Shown here: positions 44,823 through 53,113 of the stretch, piece by piece | Numbering within the stretch: the stretch's first letter is position 1 | Layout: every line of letters starts with the position of its first letter | From: Clostridiales bacterium | GTDB lineage: Bacteria; Bacillota; Clostridia; Oscillospirales; Oscillospiraceae | Assembly (NCBI GenBank): GCA_014799505.1 | Contig: JAAVHV010000019.1 | Coordinates: 1-60,586 of the forward strand | DNA: 60,586 bases | Reading direction: 5' to 3' | The notes under the pieces: generated by a model | Databases searched by the model: none | Told to the model about the DNA's origin: nothing | The model's input: the letters and a program-made list of their open reading frames with translations, nothing else | Made by a program: the position numbers and the translations under genes

Positions 44823-46103
44823 TCAGTCCCCCTTCCCGGTGAGCCGGTATATGGTGTCCAGCTTCAGCCGTTGCGCCACTGCCGTCACCTGATCGGCCGT
44901 GACTTTTTCCACCGCCTGGGCCAGGGTTTCCCTCTCCCCAGCGGCACAGTGGAACAGCAGGCCGGTGAGCCGGTCATCCTCCATCTGCCCCTGGCTGTCC
45001 TGCCGCCCCCTCAGGTCGCTGGACACTGTGCGAATGGCGGCGTTCAGTTCTTCACCGGAGAAGCGGCCCCGGCTCACTTCATCCAACTGCTCCAAAATGG
45101 CCTCCTGGGCTCGGTCAAACTGGGCAAATTCCACCCCGGATGACACCACCATCAGCCCCTTGAGCTTGTCCAGCGCGGAGGAGGCATAGTAACACAGGCT
45201 CATTTTCTCCCGCACATTGAGGAACAGCCTGGAGTTGGCGCCGGCGCCGAATAGCGTATTGCACACCAGCAAAACGGGGTAATCTTCGCTTTCCACGGTA
45301 ATTCCGCCAGTGCGGAAGCCCATGGCCAGCTTGCCCTGGGTCACATCCATTTCGTCTGTCACCGTGCGGACAGGGCCGCGGGGCTCCGCGATCACCTGGC
45401 AGCACACAGGGGCGTCCCGCCCTGTCAACAATGGGGCAAACGCGTGCCGGACCGCGTCCTCCACCCGCTCCGGCTGGGCTCCGCCGCCATAGTAAAAGTT
45501 CACCTTGGCCCCGGACAGCAGGGATCGGTAGGCCGCCCACAGCACCTCCGGCTTCATGACTTTGGCCTGATCCGCGTTCCCAAGCTTGTCCACCGCATAG
45601 GCTTCCCCTGCGCACATCTCCTGAATGAGCCGGAAAACGGCCCAACTCCGCTTGTCGTTCACCCGAGCCTGAATGCGGTCGGCCAGGTTCGCGCCCTCCG
45701 ACTCCACATAGTCTCGGCGGAACACGCCGTCTTGGAGGACTGGATCCAGCAGCACCTCCCCCATCAACTTGGCCGCAGGCTCCAGCACCGCTGATCCGTC
45801 CAGAGCGTAGCGGTCGTCAATGAAGCTGCACAAAAAGCTGACGCATTGGCTCTCCCCCCGCTGACGTACTGCGGGGCCTAGAGACGCGCCATACAGCGCA
45901 TCCGCCGCAGCGGAAAGCTTCTCCATATCCGGGTAGCGGCTGCTGCCCCTGCCAAGCACCTCCGGAATCAACGCCCCGGCGGTGGCGGTATCCGCGCTGA
46001 GCGGGATGGTGAGGGTCACCCCAAGAAGGCCGGTCTTGAACTTATCGGTTTGGTTTACCGCCAGTTCTACCCCGTCCGCCAGCCGTTTCCAATGCTGTCG
46101 CAT
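44823..46103 (-). CDS. M16 family protein, YmfF-like (no zinc motif)
   Basis: 426 residues with the M16 fold pattern (GVTLTIPLSADTATAGALIPEVL) but no H-x-x-E-H at the expected place, so probably the non-catalytic partner of the downstream YmfH-like protein. ATG follows AGGAGGAGG. It has its own promoter, divergent from ylxM-ffh. Confidence 0.87.
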   Translation of the reverse strand: MRQHWKRLADGVELAVNQTDKFKTGLLGVTLTIPLSADTATAGALIPEVLGRGSSRYPDMEKLSAAADALYGASLGPAVRQRGESQCVSFLCSFIDDRYALDGSAVLEPAAKLMGEVLLDPVLQDGVFRRDYVESEGANLADRIQARVNDKRSWAVFRLIQEMCAGEAYAVDKLGNADQAKVMKPEVLWAAYRSLLSGAKVNFYYGGGAQPERVEDAVRHAFAPLLTGRDAPVCCQVIAEPRGPVRTVTDEMDVTQGKLAMGFRTGGITVESEDYPVLLVCNTLFGAGANSRLFLNVREKMSLCYYASSALDKLKGLMVVSSGVEFAQFDRAQEAILEQLDEVSRGRFSGEELNAAIRTVSSDLRGRQDSQGQMEDDRLTGLLFHCAAGERETLAQAVEKVTADQVTAVAQRLKLDTIYRLTGKGD

Positions 46104-46139
46104 AGTGTTCCTCCTCCTGCGTTTTTACTCTAAGGTAGT

Positions 46140-46168
46140 ATTATACATCATCCGCTTCCATTTGACAC
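46140..46168 (-). promoter_or_regulatory. Promoter for the M16 pair and lgt-folD
   Basis: Minus-strand GTGTCA (46163-46168), 17-bp spacer, perfect TATAAT (46140-46145), about 37 bp before the YmfF-like ATG. Confidence 0.6.
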
Positions 46169-46231
46169 CTGTTATTTTGCGCCGTAAGGTAAATTTTTTT
46201 GAAACACTTTGAAAAACATGGCATTTTCTCC

Positions 46232-46260
46232 TTGACTTTTAGCACGGCTTGTGGTATAGT
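46232..46260 (+). promoter_or_regulatory. Promoter for ylxM-ffh-rpsP-khpA
   Basis: TTGACT (46232-46237), 17-bp spacer, TATAGT (46255-46260). Leader of about 50 nt. Confidence 0.7.
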
Positions 46261-46314
46261 ATCGCATTGTAAAGCTTATTAACTTTACACAATATCTTGT
46301 GGAGGCGGGGTTCC

Positions 46315-46686
46315 ATGAAAAATCAGGCATACCGTATGGCCATGCTGTTTGATTTTTACGGCGATCTGCTCACCGAGCGCCAGCGGGAATTCTACGACCT
46401 CTACTATAATGAAGATCTCTCCCTGGCTGAAATCGCGGAGAATTACGGCATCTCCCGCCAGGGTGTGCGGGATGTCATCGTCCGGGCCGAGGCGGCCATG
46501 ACGGAAATTGAAGACAAAACCCACATCATCCGCCGCTTTCAACAGTCAAAGGCAGCTATCGCCGCTATTGATGCCGCCGCTGACCAGTTGCTTCAGGCAG
46601 TGGACAAGCGCGGCTACAACGATGTTATGCTGGATGGACTGGCCCGCACTATCAAGGAAAATGTGGCCAAACTGGAGCAGGAGTAA
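46315..46686 (+). CDS. ylxM: YlxM family DNA-binding protein
   Basis: Helix-turn-helix protein of 123 residues encoded next to ffh in Firmicutes and linked to the signal recognition particle. Sigma-70 region-4-like HTH: LTERQREFYDLYYNEDLSL then AEIAENYGISRQGVRDVI. ATG follows TGTGGAGG. Six bases separate it from ffh. Confidence 0.93.
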   Translation: MKNQAYRMAMLFDFYGDLLTERQREFYDLYYNEDLSLAEIAENYGISRQGVRDVIVRAEAAMTEIEDKTHIIRRFQQSKAAIAAIDAAADQLLQAVDKRGYNDVMLDGLARTIKENVAKLEQE

Positions 46687-46691
46687 CTGTT

Positions 46692-48032
46692 ATGGCATTT
46701 GAAAGTCTCACCGACAAGCTGTCCGCCGTTTTTAAGCGCCTGCGCGGCAAGGGCCGGCTCTCCGAGGCCGACGTAAAAGAGGCCATGAAGGAGATTAAAA
46801 TGGCCCTTTTGGAGGCGGATGTAAACTTCAAAGTGGTCAAGAGCTTTGTGGCCTCCGTCACTGAGCGGGCCGTGGGCCAGGACGTGATGGAATCCCTCAC
46901 TCCCGCCCAGATGATCGTGAAGATCGTCAACGAGGAGCTGACCTCCCTGATGGGCGGCGGCGACAGCAAGCTGGCTATCTCCTCCGCCCCGCCCACCATT
47001 GTCATGCTGGTGGGCCTTCAGGGCGCGGGCAAAACCACCAACGGCGCTAAGCTGGCGGGATTGATGAAAAAACAGGGCAAGCGCCCGCTTCTGGCCGCCT
47101 GCGACGTGTACCGCCCCGCCGCCATTAAGCAGTTGGAAGTTGTGGGCGAGCAGCTGGACATCCCGGTGTTCCAGATGGGCCAGATCGACCCGGTGGACAT
47201 CGCCAAGGCCGCTGTAGAGCACGCCAAAAAACACGGAAACGACATGGTGTTCCTGGACACCGCCGGACGGCTCCACGTGGATGAAGCGCTGATGGATGAG
47301 CTGCAGCGCATTAAAGAGGCCGTCTCCCCCACCGAGATCCTGCTGGTGGTGGACGCCATGATCGGCCAGGACGCGGTCACCGCCGCCAAGGCCTTTGACG
47401 ACGCGCTGGACATCGACGGGGTCATGCTTACCAAGCTGGACGGCGACGCCAGGGGCGGCGCAGCCCTCTCCATCCGGGCAGTCACCGGTAAGCCCATCAA
47501 ATTTGCGGGTACCGGTGAAAAGCTGGACGCGGTGGAGGTATTCCACCCTGACCGCATGGCCAGCCGTATCCTGGGCATGGGCGACGTGCTCTCCCTCATT
47601 GAGAAGGCAGAGCAGAGCCTGGACGCCAAAAAAGCCGCTGAGCAGATGGAGCGGCTGCGTAAGAACAAGTTCACCCTGGCCGACTTCTATGACCAGCTCA
47701 TCCAGCTCAAGAGCATGGGCTCCATGCAGGATATCGCCGGAATGCTTCCGGGCATGGGCGGCAAAAAGCTGGATCTGTCGGTGGACGAGGGCAACCTGGC
47801 CCGCATTGAAGCCATCATCCAGTCCATGACCCCCTATGAGCGGGAGAATCCCAACATCCTCAACTCCAGCCGGAAAAAGCGCATCGCCGCCGGATCCGGC
47901 ACCCAGGTGGTGGACGTGAACCGGCTGCTGAAGCAGTTCGACATGATCCAGCAGCTCACCCGGCAGTTTACCAACCCTAAAAAGGCTAAGGGGCTATTTG
48001 GGAAGTTCAAGGGTATGGGAATGCCCTTCTAA
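46692..48032 (+). CDS. ffh: Signal recognition particle protein Ffh
   Basis: GTPase of the SRP, targeting nascent membrane proteins. 446 residues: N domain, G domain with P-loop GLQGAGKTTNGAKLA (about 106-120), DTAGRL, TKLDGDARGGAALS, then a Met-rich M domain (about 320-430) ending with GKFKGMGMPF. All parts intact. Confidence 0.98.
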   Translation: MAFESLTDKLSAVFKRLRGKGRLSEADVKEAMKEIKMALLEADVNFKVVKSFVASVTERAVGQDVMESLTPAQMIVKIVNEELTSLMGGGDSKLAISSAPPTIVMLVGLQGAGKTTNGAKLAGLMKKQGKRPLLAACDVYRPAAIKQLEVVGEQLDIPVFQMGQIDPVDIAKAAVEHAKKHGNDMVFLDTAGRLHVDEALMDELQRIKEAVSPTEILLVVDAMIGQDAVTAAKAFDDALDIDGVMLTKLDGDARGGAALSIRAVTGKPIKFAGTGEKLDAVEVFHPDRMASRILGMGDVLSLIEKAEQSLDAKKAAEQMERLRKNKFTLADFYDQLIQLKSMGSMQDIAGMLPGMGGKKLDLSVDEGNLARIEAIIQSMTPYERENPNILNSSRKKRIAAGSGTQVVDVNRLLKQFDMIQQLTRQFTNPKKAKGLFGKFKGMGMPF

Positions 48033-48047
48033 TAGGAGGAATGCCCA

Positions 48048-48251
48048 ATGGAGTGCGAAAAGTGCGGCACGGCCATGATAGATGCCCAGCTCTGCACCGG
48101 GATGCATGGTATCCCGCCATATCTGGCTCACAAACGCGGAAAGGGCGCTTTTGAACCAGAACATCGATGCTATGTGGACTGCTTTGTATGTCCTGCGTGC
48201 GGAAAAATTGAATTTTATGCGCAGGACGCTCAAAAGCTCCCATTTGCGTAA
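48048..48251 (+). CDS. Small zinc-ribbon protein
   Basis: 67 residues. An N-terminal [10 protein letters not shown] (C-x-x-C) and a later [12 protein letters not shown] with further cysteines suggest a treble-clef or zinc ribbon. No family name known. AGGAGG at nine bases before the ATG. It interrupts the widely conserved ffh-rpsP pair, so may be tied to translation or secretion by co-expression only. Confidence 0.75.
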   Translation: MECEKCGTAMIDAQLCTGMHGIPPYLAHKRGKGAFEPEHRCYVDCFVCPACGKIEFYAQDAQKLPFA

Positions 48252-48325
48252 AAACCTTGTTGGTCAACGTCCTTTCCGGGACATTTACCATAAATGAACG
48301 AACAACTTTTGGAGGTGAATATACG

Positions 48326-48562
48326 ATGGTTAAGATTCGTCTGCGCCGCATGGGCGCGAAGAAGGCCCCCTTCTACCGCGTGGTGGTCGCCGACTCCCGC
48401 TATCCCCGGGACGGCCGCTTCATTGAGGAGATCGGTACCTATGATCCCCGGCAGAATCCCGCCGCCGTCAACATCGACGTGGAGCGGGCCCAGGCCTGGG
48501 TCAAAGCCGGCGCTCAGCCCACCGATACGGTGCGCGACCTGCTGAAGAAGGCCGGCATGTAA
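48326..48562 (+). CDS. rpsP: 30S ribosomal protein S16
   Basis: 78-residue small-subunit protein: [40 protein letters not shown], and a C-terminal [20 protein letters not shown] follows TTTTGGAGGTG. Readings extending upstream lack a start signal. Confidence 0.98.
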   Translation: MVKIRLRRMGAKKAPFYRVVVADSRYPRDGRFIEEIGTYDPRQNPAAVNIDVERAQAWVKAGAQPTDTVRDLLKKAGM

Positions 48563-48580
48563 TTAGAATCTGGAGGCCAC

Positions 48581-48811
48581 ATGAAGGAATTGCTCATTTA
48601 TATCGCCCGCAGCCTGGTGGACGATCCCGACGCGGTGTCCGTCTCCGAATACGAGACGCCCGCCGAGACGGTGCTGGAGCTCCGGGTGGCCCCCGGCGAT
48701 ATGGGCAAAGTGATCGGTCGTCAGGGCCGCATCGCCAAGGAGATCCGTGCGCTGATGCGCTCGGTGGCCCAGCGCCAGGGCAAAAAGCTCTCGGTCGACA
48801 TTGTTGACTGA
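48581..48811 (+). CDS. khpA: KH-domain RNA-binding protein KhpA
   Basis: 76 residues, single KH domain with the G-x-x-G loop in KVIGRQGRIAKEIRAL. KhpA works with KhpB/Jag in RNA binding and cell-size control in Firmicutes. Immediately follows rpsP, the usual neighbour; rimM and trmD, which normally come next, are absent here. Confidence 0.95.
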   Translation: MKELLIYIARSLVDDPDAVSVSEYETPAETVLELRVAPGDMGKVIGRQGRIAKEIRALMRSVAQRQGKKLSVDIVD

Positions 48812-48941
48812 AGCCAAACGCATTCATGCACAGCACAGACGGCTGTCAAGGAGGGTCTACTCCCACTTGACGGCCGTCTGTCCGTATATACCGCTATGCG
48901 GCCTTTGAGGCTCCGAACCGGCTGGCATACAGCTTGCAATG

Positions 48942-48972
48942 AAAGCCCTGGACTTCACAGGCTTTTCTTTTT
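48942..48972 (+). terminator. Terminator after khpA
   Basis: AAAGC(C)CTG pairs with CAGGCTTT (one bulge), followed by TTCTTTTTT. A longer hairpin without a T tract lies upstream at 48835-48881. Confidence 0.6.
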
Positions 48973-49040
48973 TCCCTCGCTGTGTTATAATTAGGTTATT
49001 TAAATAAATGCCTCGTAAAAAACATTGGGAGGACAAAGAG

Positions 49041-49850
49041 ATGGAAGGGAAAAAGCAGCGTATCGTAGTCAAGGTGGGCACATCCACCCTCACCCACGAT
49101 TCCGGAAGCTTGGATCTTAGGAGCATGGAGCGCTTGGCCCGCACACTGGCGGATCTCCAGGGCTTGGGCCACGAAATCATTTTGGTATCCTCCGGCGCCA
49201 TCGCCGTGGGCACAGAGAGCCTGGGACTCCCCGAGCGGCCCAGAGAGCTGCGGATGAAACAGGCTGCGGCAGCGGTGGGCCAGTGCCGGATGATGCACAT
49301 CTATGACAAGCTCTTCGCCGAATACAATCAATCTGTGGCCCAGATTCTGCTGACCGGAGACGATGTGGAGGATCCAAACAGGGCCGAGCATCTGCGGGGC
49401 ACATTCTCTGCCCTGCTCTCTATGGGGGTCATCCCTGTGGTGAACGAGAACGACTCCGTCTCCTCCGCTGAGATTGAGACGGGACACCACAAGGTTCTGG
49501 GCGACAACGACACCCTGTCCGCCATTGTGGCGGGGCTGTGCCGCGCAAATCTGCTGGTCCTCCTCAGTGATATTGACGGGCTGTACGACGCGGATCCCAA
49601 AGCCCATCCGGAGGCCAAGCTCCTCCATCAGGTGACGGAGCTGACGCCGGAAATTTTGGAGATGGCCGGCGGCGCGGGCACCTGGCGGGGCACCGGCGGC
49701 ATGGCGACAAAGCTCTCCGCCGCCCGGGTGGCCATGGCCGCCGGGTTCGACATGGTGATCACCAATGGGGCCAAGCTGGAGAACCTCTACGGCATCGTGG
49801 AGGGGCAAGATATCGGGACGAGATTTATTGCTAGGAGGATAATTCAATGA
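49041..49850 (+). CDS. proB: Glutamate 5-kinase
   Basis: First step of proline synthesis. 269 residues, amino-acid-kinase domain only; no C-terminal PUA domain. RIVVKVGTSTLTH, LVSSGAIAVG, PVVNENDSVSS, LGDNDTLSAIVA and LLSDIDGLYDADP identify it. ATG follows GGGAGG. Its stop overlaps the proA ATG by four bases. Confidence 0.96.
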   Translation: MEGKKQRIVVKVGTSTLTHDSGSLDLRSMERLARTLADLQGLGHEIILVSSGAIAVGTESLGLPERPRELRMKQAAAAVGQCRMMHIYDKLFAEYNQSVAQILLTGDDVEDPNRAEHLRGTFSALLSMGVIPVVNENDSVSSAEIETGHHKVLGDNDTLSAIVAGLCRANLLVLLSDIDGLYDADPKAHPEAKLLHQVTELTPEILEMAGGAGTWRGTGGMATKLSAARVAMAAGFDMVITNGAKLENLYGIVEGQDIGTRFIARRIIQ

Positions 49851-51094
49851 CCACATTGCAAACTCAGGGCGGATTGGCTAAAGCCGCCGCCTATACCCTT
49901 TCCACCACCGGGACGGCGAAAAAGAACCAGGCTCTGGAGGCCATCGCACAGATCCTGACAGAGCGGCAGGCGGAATGGCTTTCCGCCAACGCCGAGGACG
50001 TGGCCGCCGCCAGGGAGGCGGGAATGCGCTCCGCCATGCTGGATCGGCTGACCCTGACGCCTTCGCGGATTGCCGGGATCGTGGACGGCGTACGGCAGGT
50101 GATCGCCCTGCCGGATCCCATCGGAACGGCGGATAAGACGGAAACTCGGCCCAATGGGCTCATCATCAGCCGGCGGCGAGTGCCCCTGGGGGTCATCGCC
50201 ATCATCTTTGAGGCTCGGCCCAATGTCACTGTGGACGCGGCGGCTCTGTGCCTGAAATCGGGCAATGCCTGCATTCTTCGAGGCGGAAAGGAAGCCATCC
50301 GCTCCAACCGTTGTGTAACGGCCCTGATGCGGGAGGCCCTGGCCTCCGTGGGTCTGCCGGAGGATTGCATTTCCCTGGTGCAGGACACCAGCCGCGAGAC
50401 GGCGAGGGAACTGATGCACTTGGATGGATATGTGGACGTGCTGATCCCCCGGGGCGGCGCGGAACTGATCCGCACGGTGGCAAAGGAGGCCAGCGTCCCC
50501 GTCATCCGCACCGGCGAGGGCGTGTGTCACATCTACATCGACGATGAGGCGGATCTGGATATGGGGGCGGATATTCTCTGCAACGCCAAGTGCTCCCGGC
50601 CCTCGGTGTGCAACGCAGTGGAGTGTGTTTTGATCCAGGAGAATGTATTGGAGCCGTTTTTGGCAAGGGCCGTCCCCCTGCTGGACAGCTACAAAGTGGA
50701 GCTTCGCTGCGACGAAAAGTCGCTGAACATCCTTGGCCGCCGGGGTGTTTTGGCACAGGACAGCGACTGGGATGCGGAGTATGACGACTATATTCTGGCG
50801 GTTCGCACCGTAAAGGACATGGAAGAGGCCGTCGCCTTCATCAACGCCCACGGCACCCAGCACTCCGAGAGTATCATTACCAGGAATTACTTCAAGGCCC
50901 AGCGCTTTCTGGACACAGTGGACGCGGCGGCGGTGTATGTCAACGCCTCCACCCGCTTCACTGACGGCGGTGAATTCGGCCTGGGAGCGGAGATCGGCAT
51001 CTCCACCCAGAAAATGCACGCCCGGGGTCCCATGGGGCTGGAGGAATTGACCTCCTGTAAATATGTCGTCTATGGCAATGGACAGATCAGATAG
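49847..51094 (+). CDS. proA: Gamma-glutamyl phosphate reductase
   Basis: NADPH-dependent reductase forming glutamate semialdehyde, aldehyde-dehydrogenase fold, 415 residues. RRVPLGVIAIIFEARPNVTVD, AALCLKSGNACILRGGKEA, and the catalytic cysteine in CSRPSVCNAVE are visible, with FGLGAEIGISTQKMHARGPM near the end. Confidence 0.97.
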   Translation: MTTLQTQGGLAKAAAYTLSTTGTAKKNQALEAIAQILTERQAEWLSANAEDVAAAREAGMRSAMLDRLTLTPSRIAGIVDGVRQVIALPDPIGTADKTETRPNGLIISRRRVPLGVIAIIFEARPNVTVDAAALCLKSGNACILRGGKEAIRSNRCVTALMREALASVGLPEDCISLVQDTSRETARELMHLDGYVDVLIPRGGAELIRTVAKEASVPVIRTGEGVCHIYIDDEADLDMGADILCNAKCSRPSVCNAVECVLIQENVLEPFLARAVPLLDSYKVELRCDEKSLNILGRRGVLAQDSDWDAEYDDYILAVRTVKDMEEAVAFINAHGTQHSESIITRNYFKAQRFLDTVDAAAVYVNASTRFTDGGEFGLGAEIGISTQKMHARGPMGLEELTSCKYVVYGNGQIR

Positions 51095-51105
51095 GAGGGA
51101 ACGAT

Positions 51106-51939
51106 ATGTGTGACGGAACACTTAGCGGTGTGAAGCTGGGCTTCATCGGCACTGGAAATATGGGTGGGGCATTGGCTTGCGCGGCCCGGCGGAAAATTCC
51201 CGGAGCCTGTATCAGTCTTGCCAACCGCACACCGAAGAAAGCAGAAGCTCTGGCGGAAGAGCTGGGCTGCGGAGTATCCAACGCCGCCAGCGCGGCGGAA
51301 TGGGCGGATTTCATTTTCCTGGGCGTGAAACCCCAGATGATGGCGGATCTACTGGCGGAACTGCGTCCAGTGCTGGCGGCGCGGCAGGATCGCTTTCTTC
51401 TGGTAACCATGGCCGCAGGACTGAGCATCAGTAAGATTCAGGAACTGGCAGGCGGGGACTATCCCGTCATCCGCATTATGCCAAACACCCCGGCCTCCAT
51501 TGGCGAGGGAATGATTCTCTACACTTGCGGAGAGAACGTCACTGGTGAGGAGGAACGGCTGTTTCTGGATGCTATGGCTGGGGCAGGCCGATTTTCCCCT
51601 CTGCCGGAGCGTTTGATGGACGCCGGATCCGCCGTATCCGGCTGCGGCCCGGCCTTTGCGGATCTGTTTCTTGAGGCCCTGGCGGACGGCGGCGTGGCCT
51701 GCGGTCTGCCCCGAGCCCAGGCGATGGAGCTTGCCGCTCAGATGCTGGCAGGCTCCGCCAAACTGGTTTTGGAGTCCGGCCAGCATCCCGGCGTTCTGAA
51801 GGACGCCGTCTGCTCCCCCGGCGGCTCCACCATCCAGGGCGTCCGGGCCTTGGAGCAGGCCGGGTTTCGCGGCGCGGTGATGGAGGCAGTCATTGCCGCC
51901 TACGAAAAAACGCTGGAACTGGCCTCAAAAAAGCCCTGA
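51106..51939 (+). CDS. proC: Pyrroline-5-carboxylate reductase
   Basis: Last step of proline synthesis. 277 residues. Dinucleotide loop LGFIGTGNMGGALA at the N-terminus; IRIMPNTPASIGEG in the middle; C-terminal signature DAVCSPGGSTIQGVRALE. ATG follows AGGAGGGA. Completes the proBAC operon. Confidence 0.97.
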   Translation: MCDGTLSGVKLGFIGTGNMGGALACAARRKIPGACISLANRTPKKAEALAEELGCGVSNAASAAEWADFIFLGVKPQMMADLLAELRPVLAARQDRFLLVTMAAGLSISKIQELAGGDYPVIRIMPNTPASIGEGMILYTCGENVTGEEERLFLDAMAGAGRFSPLPERLMDAGSAVSGCGPAFADLFLEALADGGVACGLPRAQAMELAAQMLAGSAKLVLESGQHPGVLKDAVCSPGGSTIQGVRALEQAGFRGAVMEAVIAAYEKTLELASKKP

Positions 51940-52102
51940 CGCTTTCCCGCGCTGTTTGGCCAGGATCGCCGCACCAAAACCAGGCTTCACTCTTGGGGCG
52001 TTGCAATTTACACTTTCGTTTCCCATAGGCAAATTCACCGTGCATATAGATTGAAAATCCGGCAGGCCCGCCAGATGCCGGTGGCGGAAGGAAGAAAATT
52101 CT

Positions 52103-52897
52103 ATGAAAGCGAACTATCACACGCACACACAGCGATGCCGCCACGCCCAGGGAACTGAGCGTGATTACGTGCTTGAAGCGATAAAGGCGGGAGTTTCTAT
52201 CTTGGGATTTTCCGATCACGCCCCTTTCTCCGACTATGATTACGGCCTGCGAATGTCCTATGCCGAACTGGGTGATTACATCGCCGCTGTTGACCGACTG
52301 ACCCAGGAATATCGTTCAGATATTACCCTATACAAGGGGGTAGAAATCGAGTATCTTCCAAAGTATCACCCCTATTACGAGGAACTTCTGACCAAGAAAA
52401 AGCTGGATTATCTGATTTTGGGTGAGCATTTCTATCCGGGCGCCCATGGTGAGCTTCACAACATCTTTTACGCACAAAACACCGAGGACTACGTAACATA
52501 TGCCCAAGCGATTGCGGCGGCGCTGAAAACCGGCTATTTCCGTATAGCGGCGCATCCAGATCTTTTTGCGCTGGGGCAGTTTGCCTGGGATCGGAACTGC
52601 GATCAGGCTTCGGAGATCATCATCGAAGCCGCCCTCCGCAACGGCGTGATTCTGGAATATAACGCCAATGGCCTGCGGCGGGGAATCCATGACTATCCAG
52701 ACGGCCCCCGGCTCATGTATCCCCATCAAAAGTTCTGGAGCAAAGTGGTGGGCACCGGCATTCCGGTCATCATCGGTTCCGACTGCCACGAGCCTAAGCA
52801 GGTCTGGGACGATTGCCTGCCCTCTGCCAGAGAGCAGCTTTTGGGCCTAGGGATCACCCCACTGGACTATGTGGAAGACTTGGGGCCCAGATCATAA
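52103..52897 (+). CDS. hisJ: PHP-family histidinol-phosphatase
   Basis: Predicted to dephosphorylate histidinol phosphate, the activity missing from the his operon. 264 residues of the PHP fold: metal-binding NYHTHTQRCRHA, FSDHAPFSD, GVEIEY, ILGEHFYPG, IAAHPDLFA and GSDCHEP. Other PHP phosphoesterases are possible, but length and motif set fit HisJ/HisK. ATG follows GGAAGGA. It lies after proBAC with a 163-bp gap in which I see no clear promoter. Confidence 0.85.
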   Translation: MKANYHTHTQRCRHAQGTERDYVLEAIKAGVSILGFSDHAPFSDYDYGLRMSYAELGDYIAAVDRLTQEYRSDITLYKGVEIEYLPKYHPYYEELLTKKKLDYLILGEHFYPGAHGELHNIFYAQNTEDYVTYAQAIAAALKTGYFRIAAHPDLFALGQFAWDRNCDQASEIIIEAALRNGVILEYNANGLRRGIHDYPDGPRLMYPHQKFWSKVVGTGIPVIIGSDCHEPKQVWDDCLPSAREQLLGLGITPLDYVEDLGPRS

Positions 52898-52909
52898 ATA
52901 TGGATGCAC

Positions 52910-52952
52910 AAGTTCCCTCTTTCGGATGTTTGCCGAAAGAGGGAACTTATTT
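52910..52952 (+). terminator. Terminator after hisJ
   Basis: A perfect 16-bp stem (52910-52925 and 52933-52948), loop of seven, then TATTTT. Confidence 0.9.
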
Positions 52953-53113
52953 TGCTTATCGAGCTGTGTGGTCAGATGTCAGCCGGACAAGGTTAACTAT
53001 GACGCGGTTATCCAGAGACAATGGGTTCTCTTACTTATTTTTTCCTGCCAAGGAGACGATACTAATAAAAAGGAGAAACGGCTTTTGCTGCCTAGCGAAA
53101 GGGGGCCCATGAG

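Noticed and set aside
49844-51121. Long minus-strand open frame antisense to proA
   Set aside because: It mirrors the codon structure of proA in GC-rich DNA, has no ribosome site and resembles no protein; proA on the plus strand has all catalytic motifs.
52950-53113. Riboswitch or sigma-D promoter before the flagellin-like gene
   Set aside because: I looked for cyclic-di-GMP aptamer signatures and for TAAA...GCCGATAA and found neither; no confident promoter was visible in this gap.
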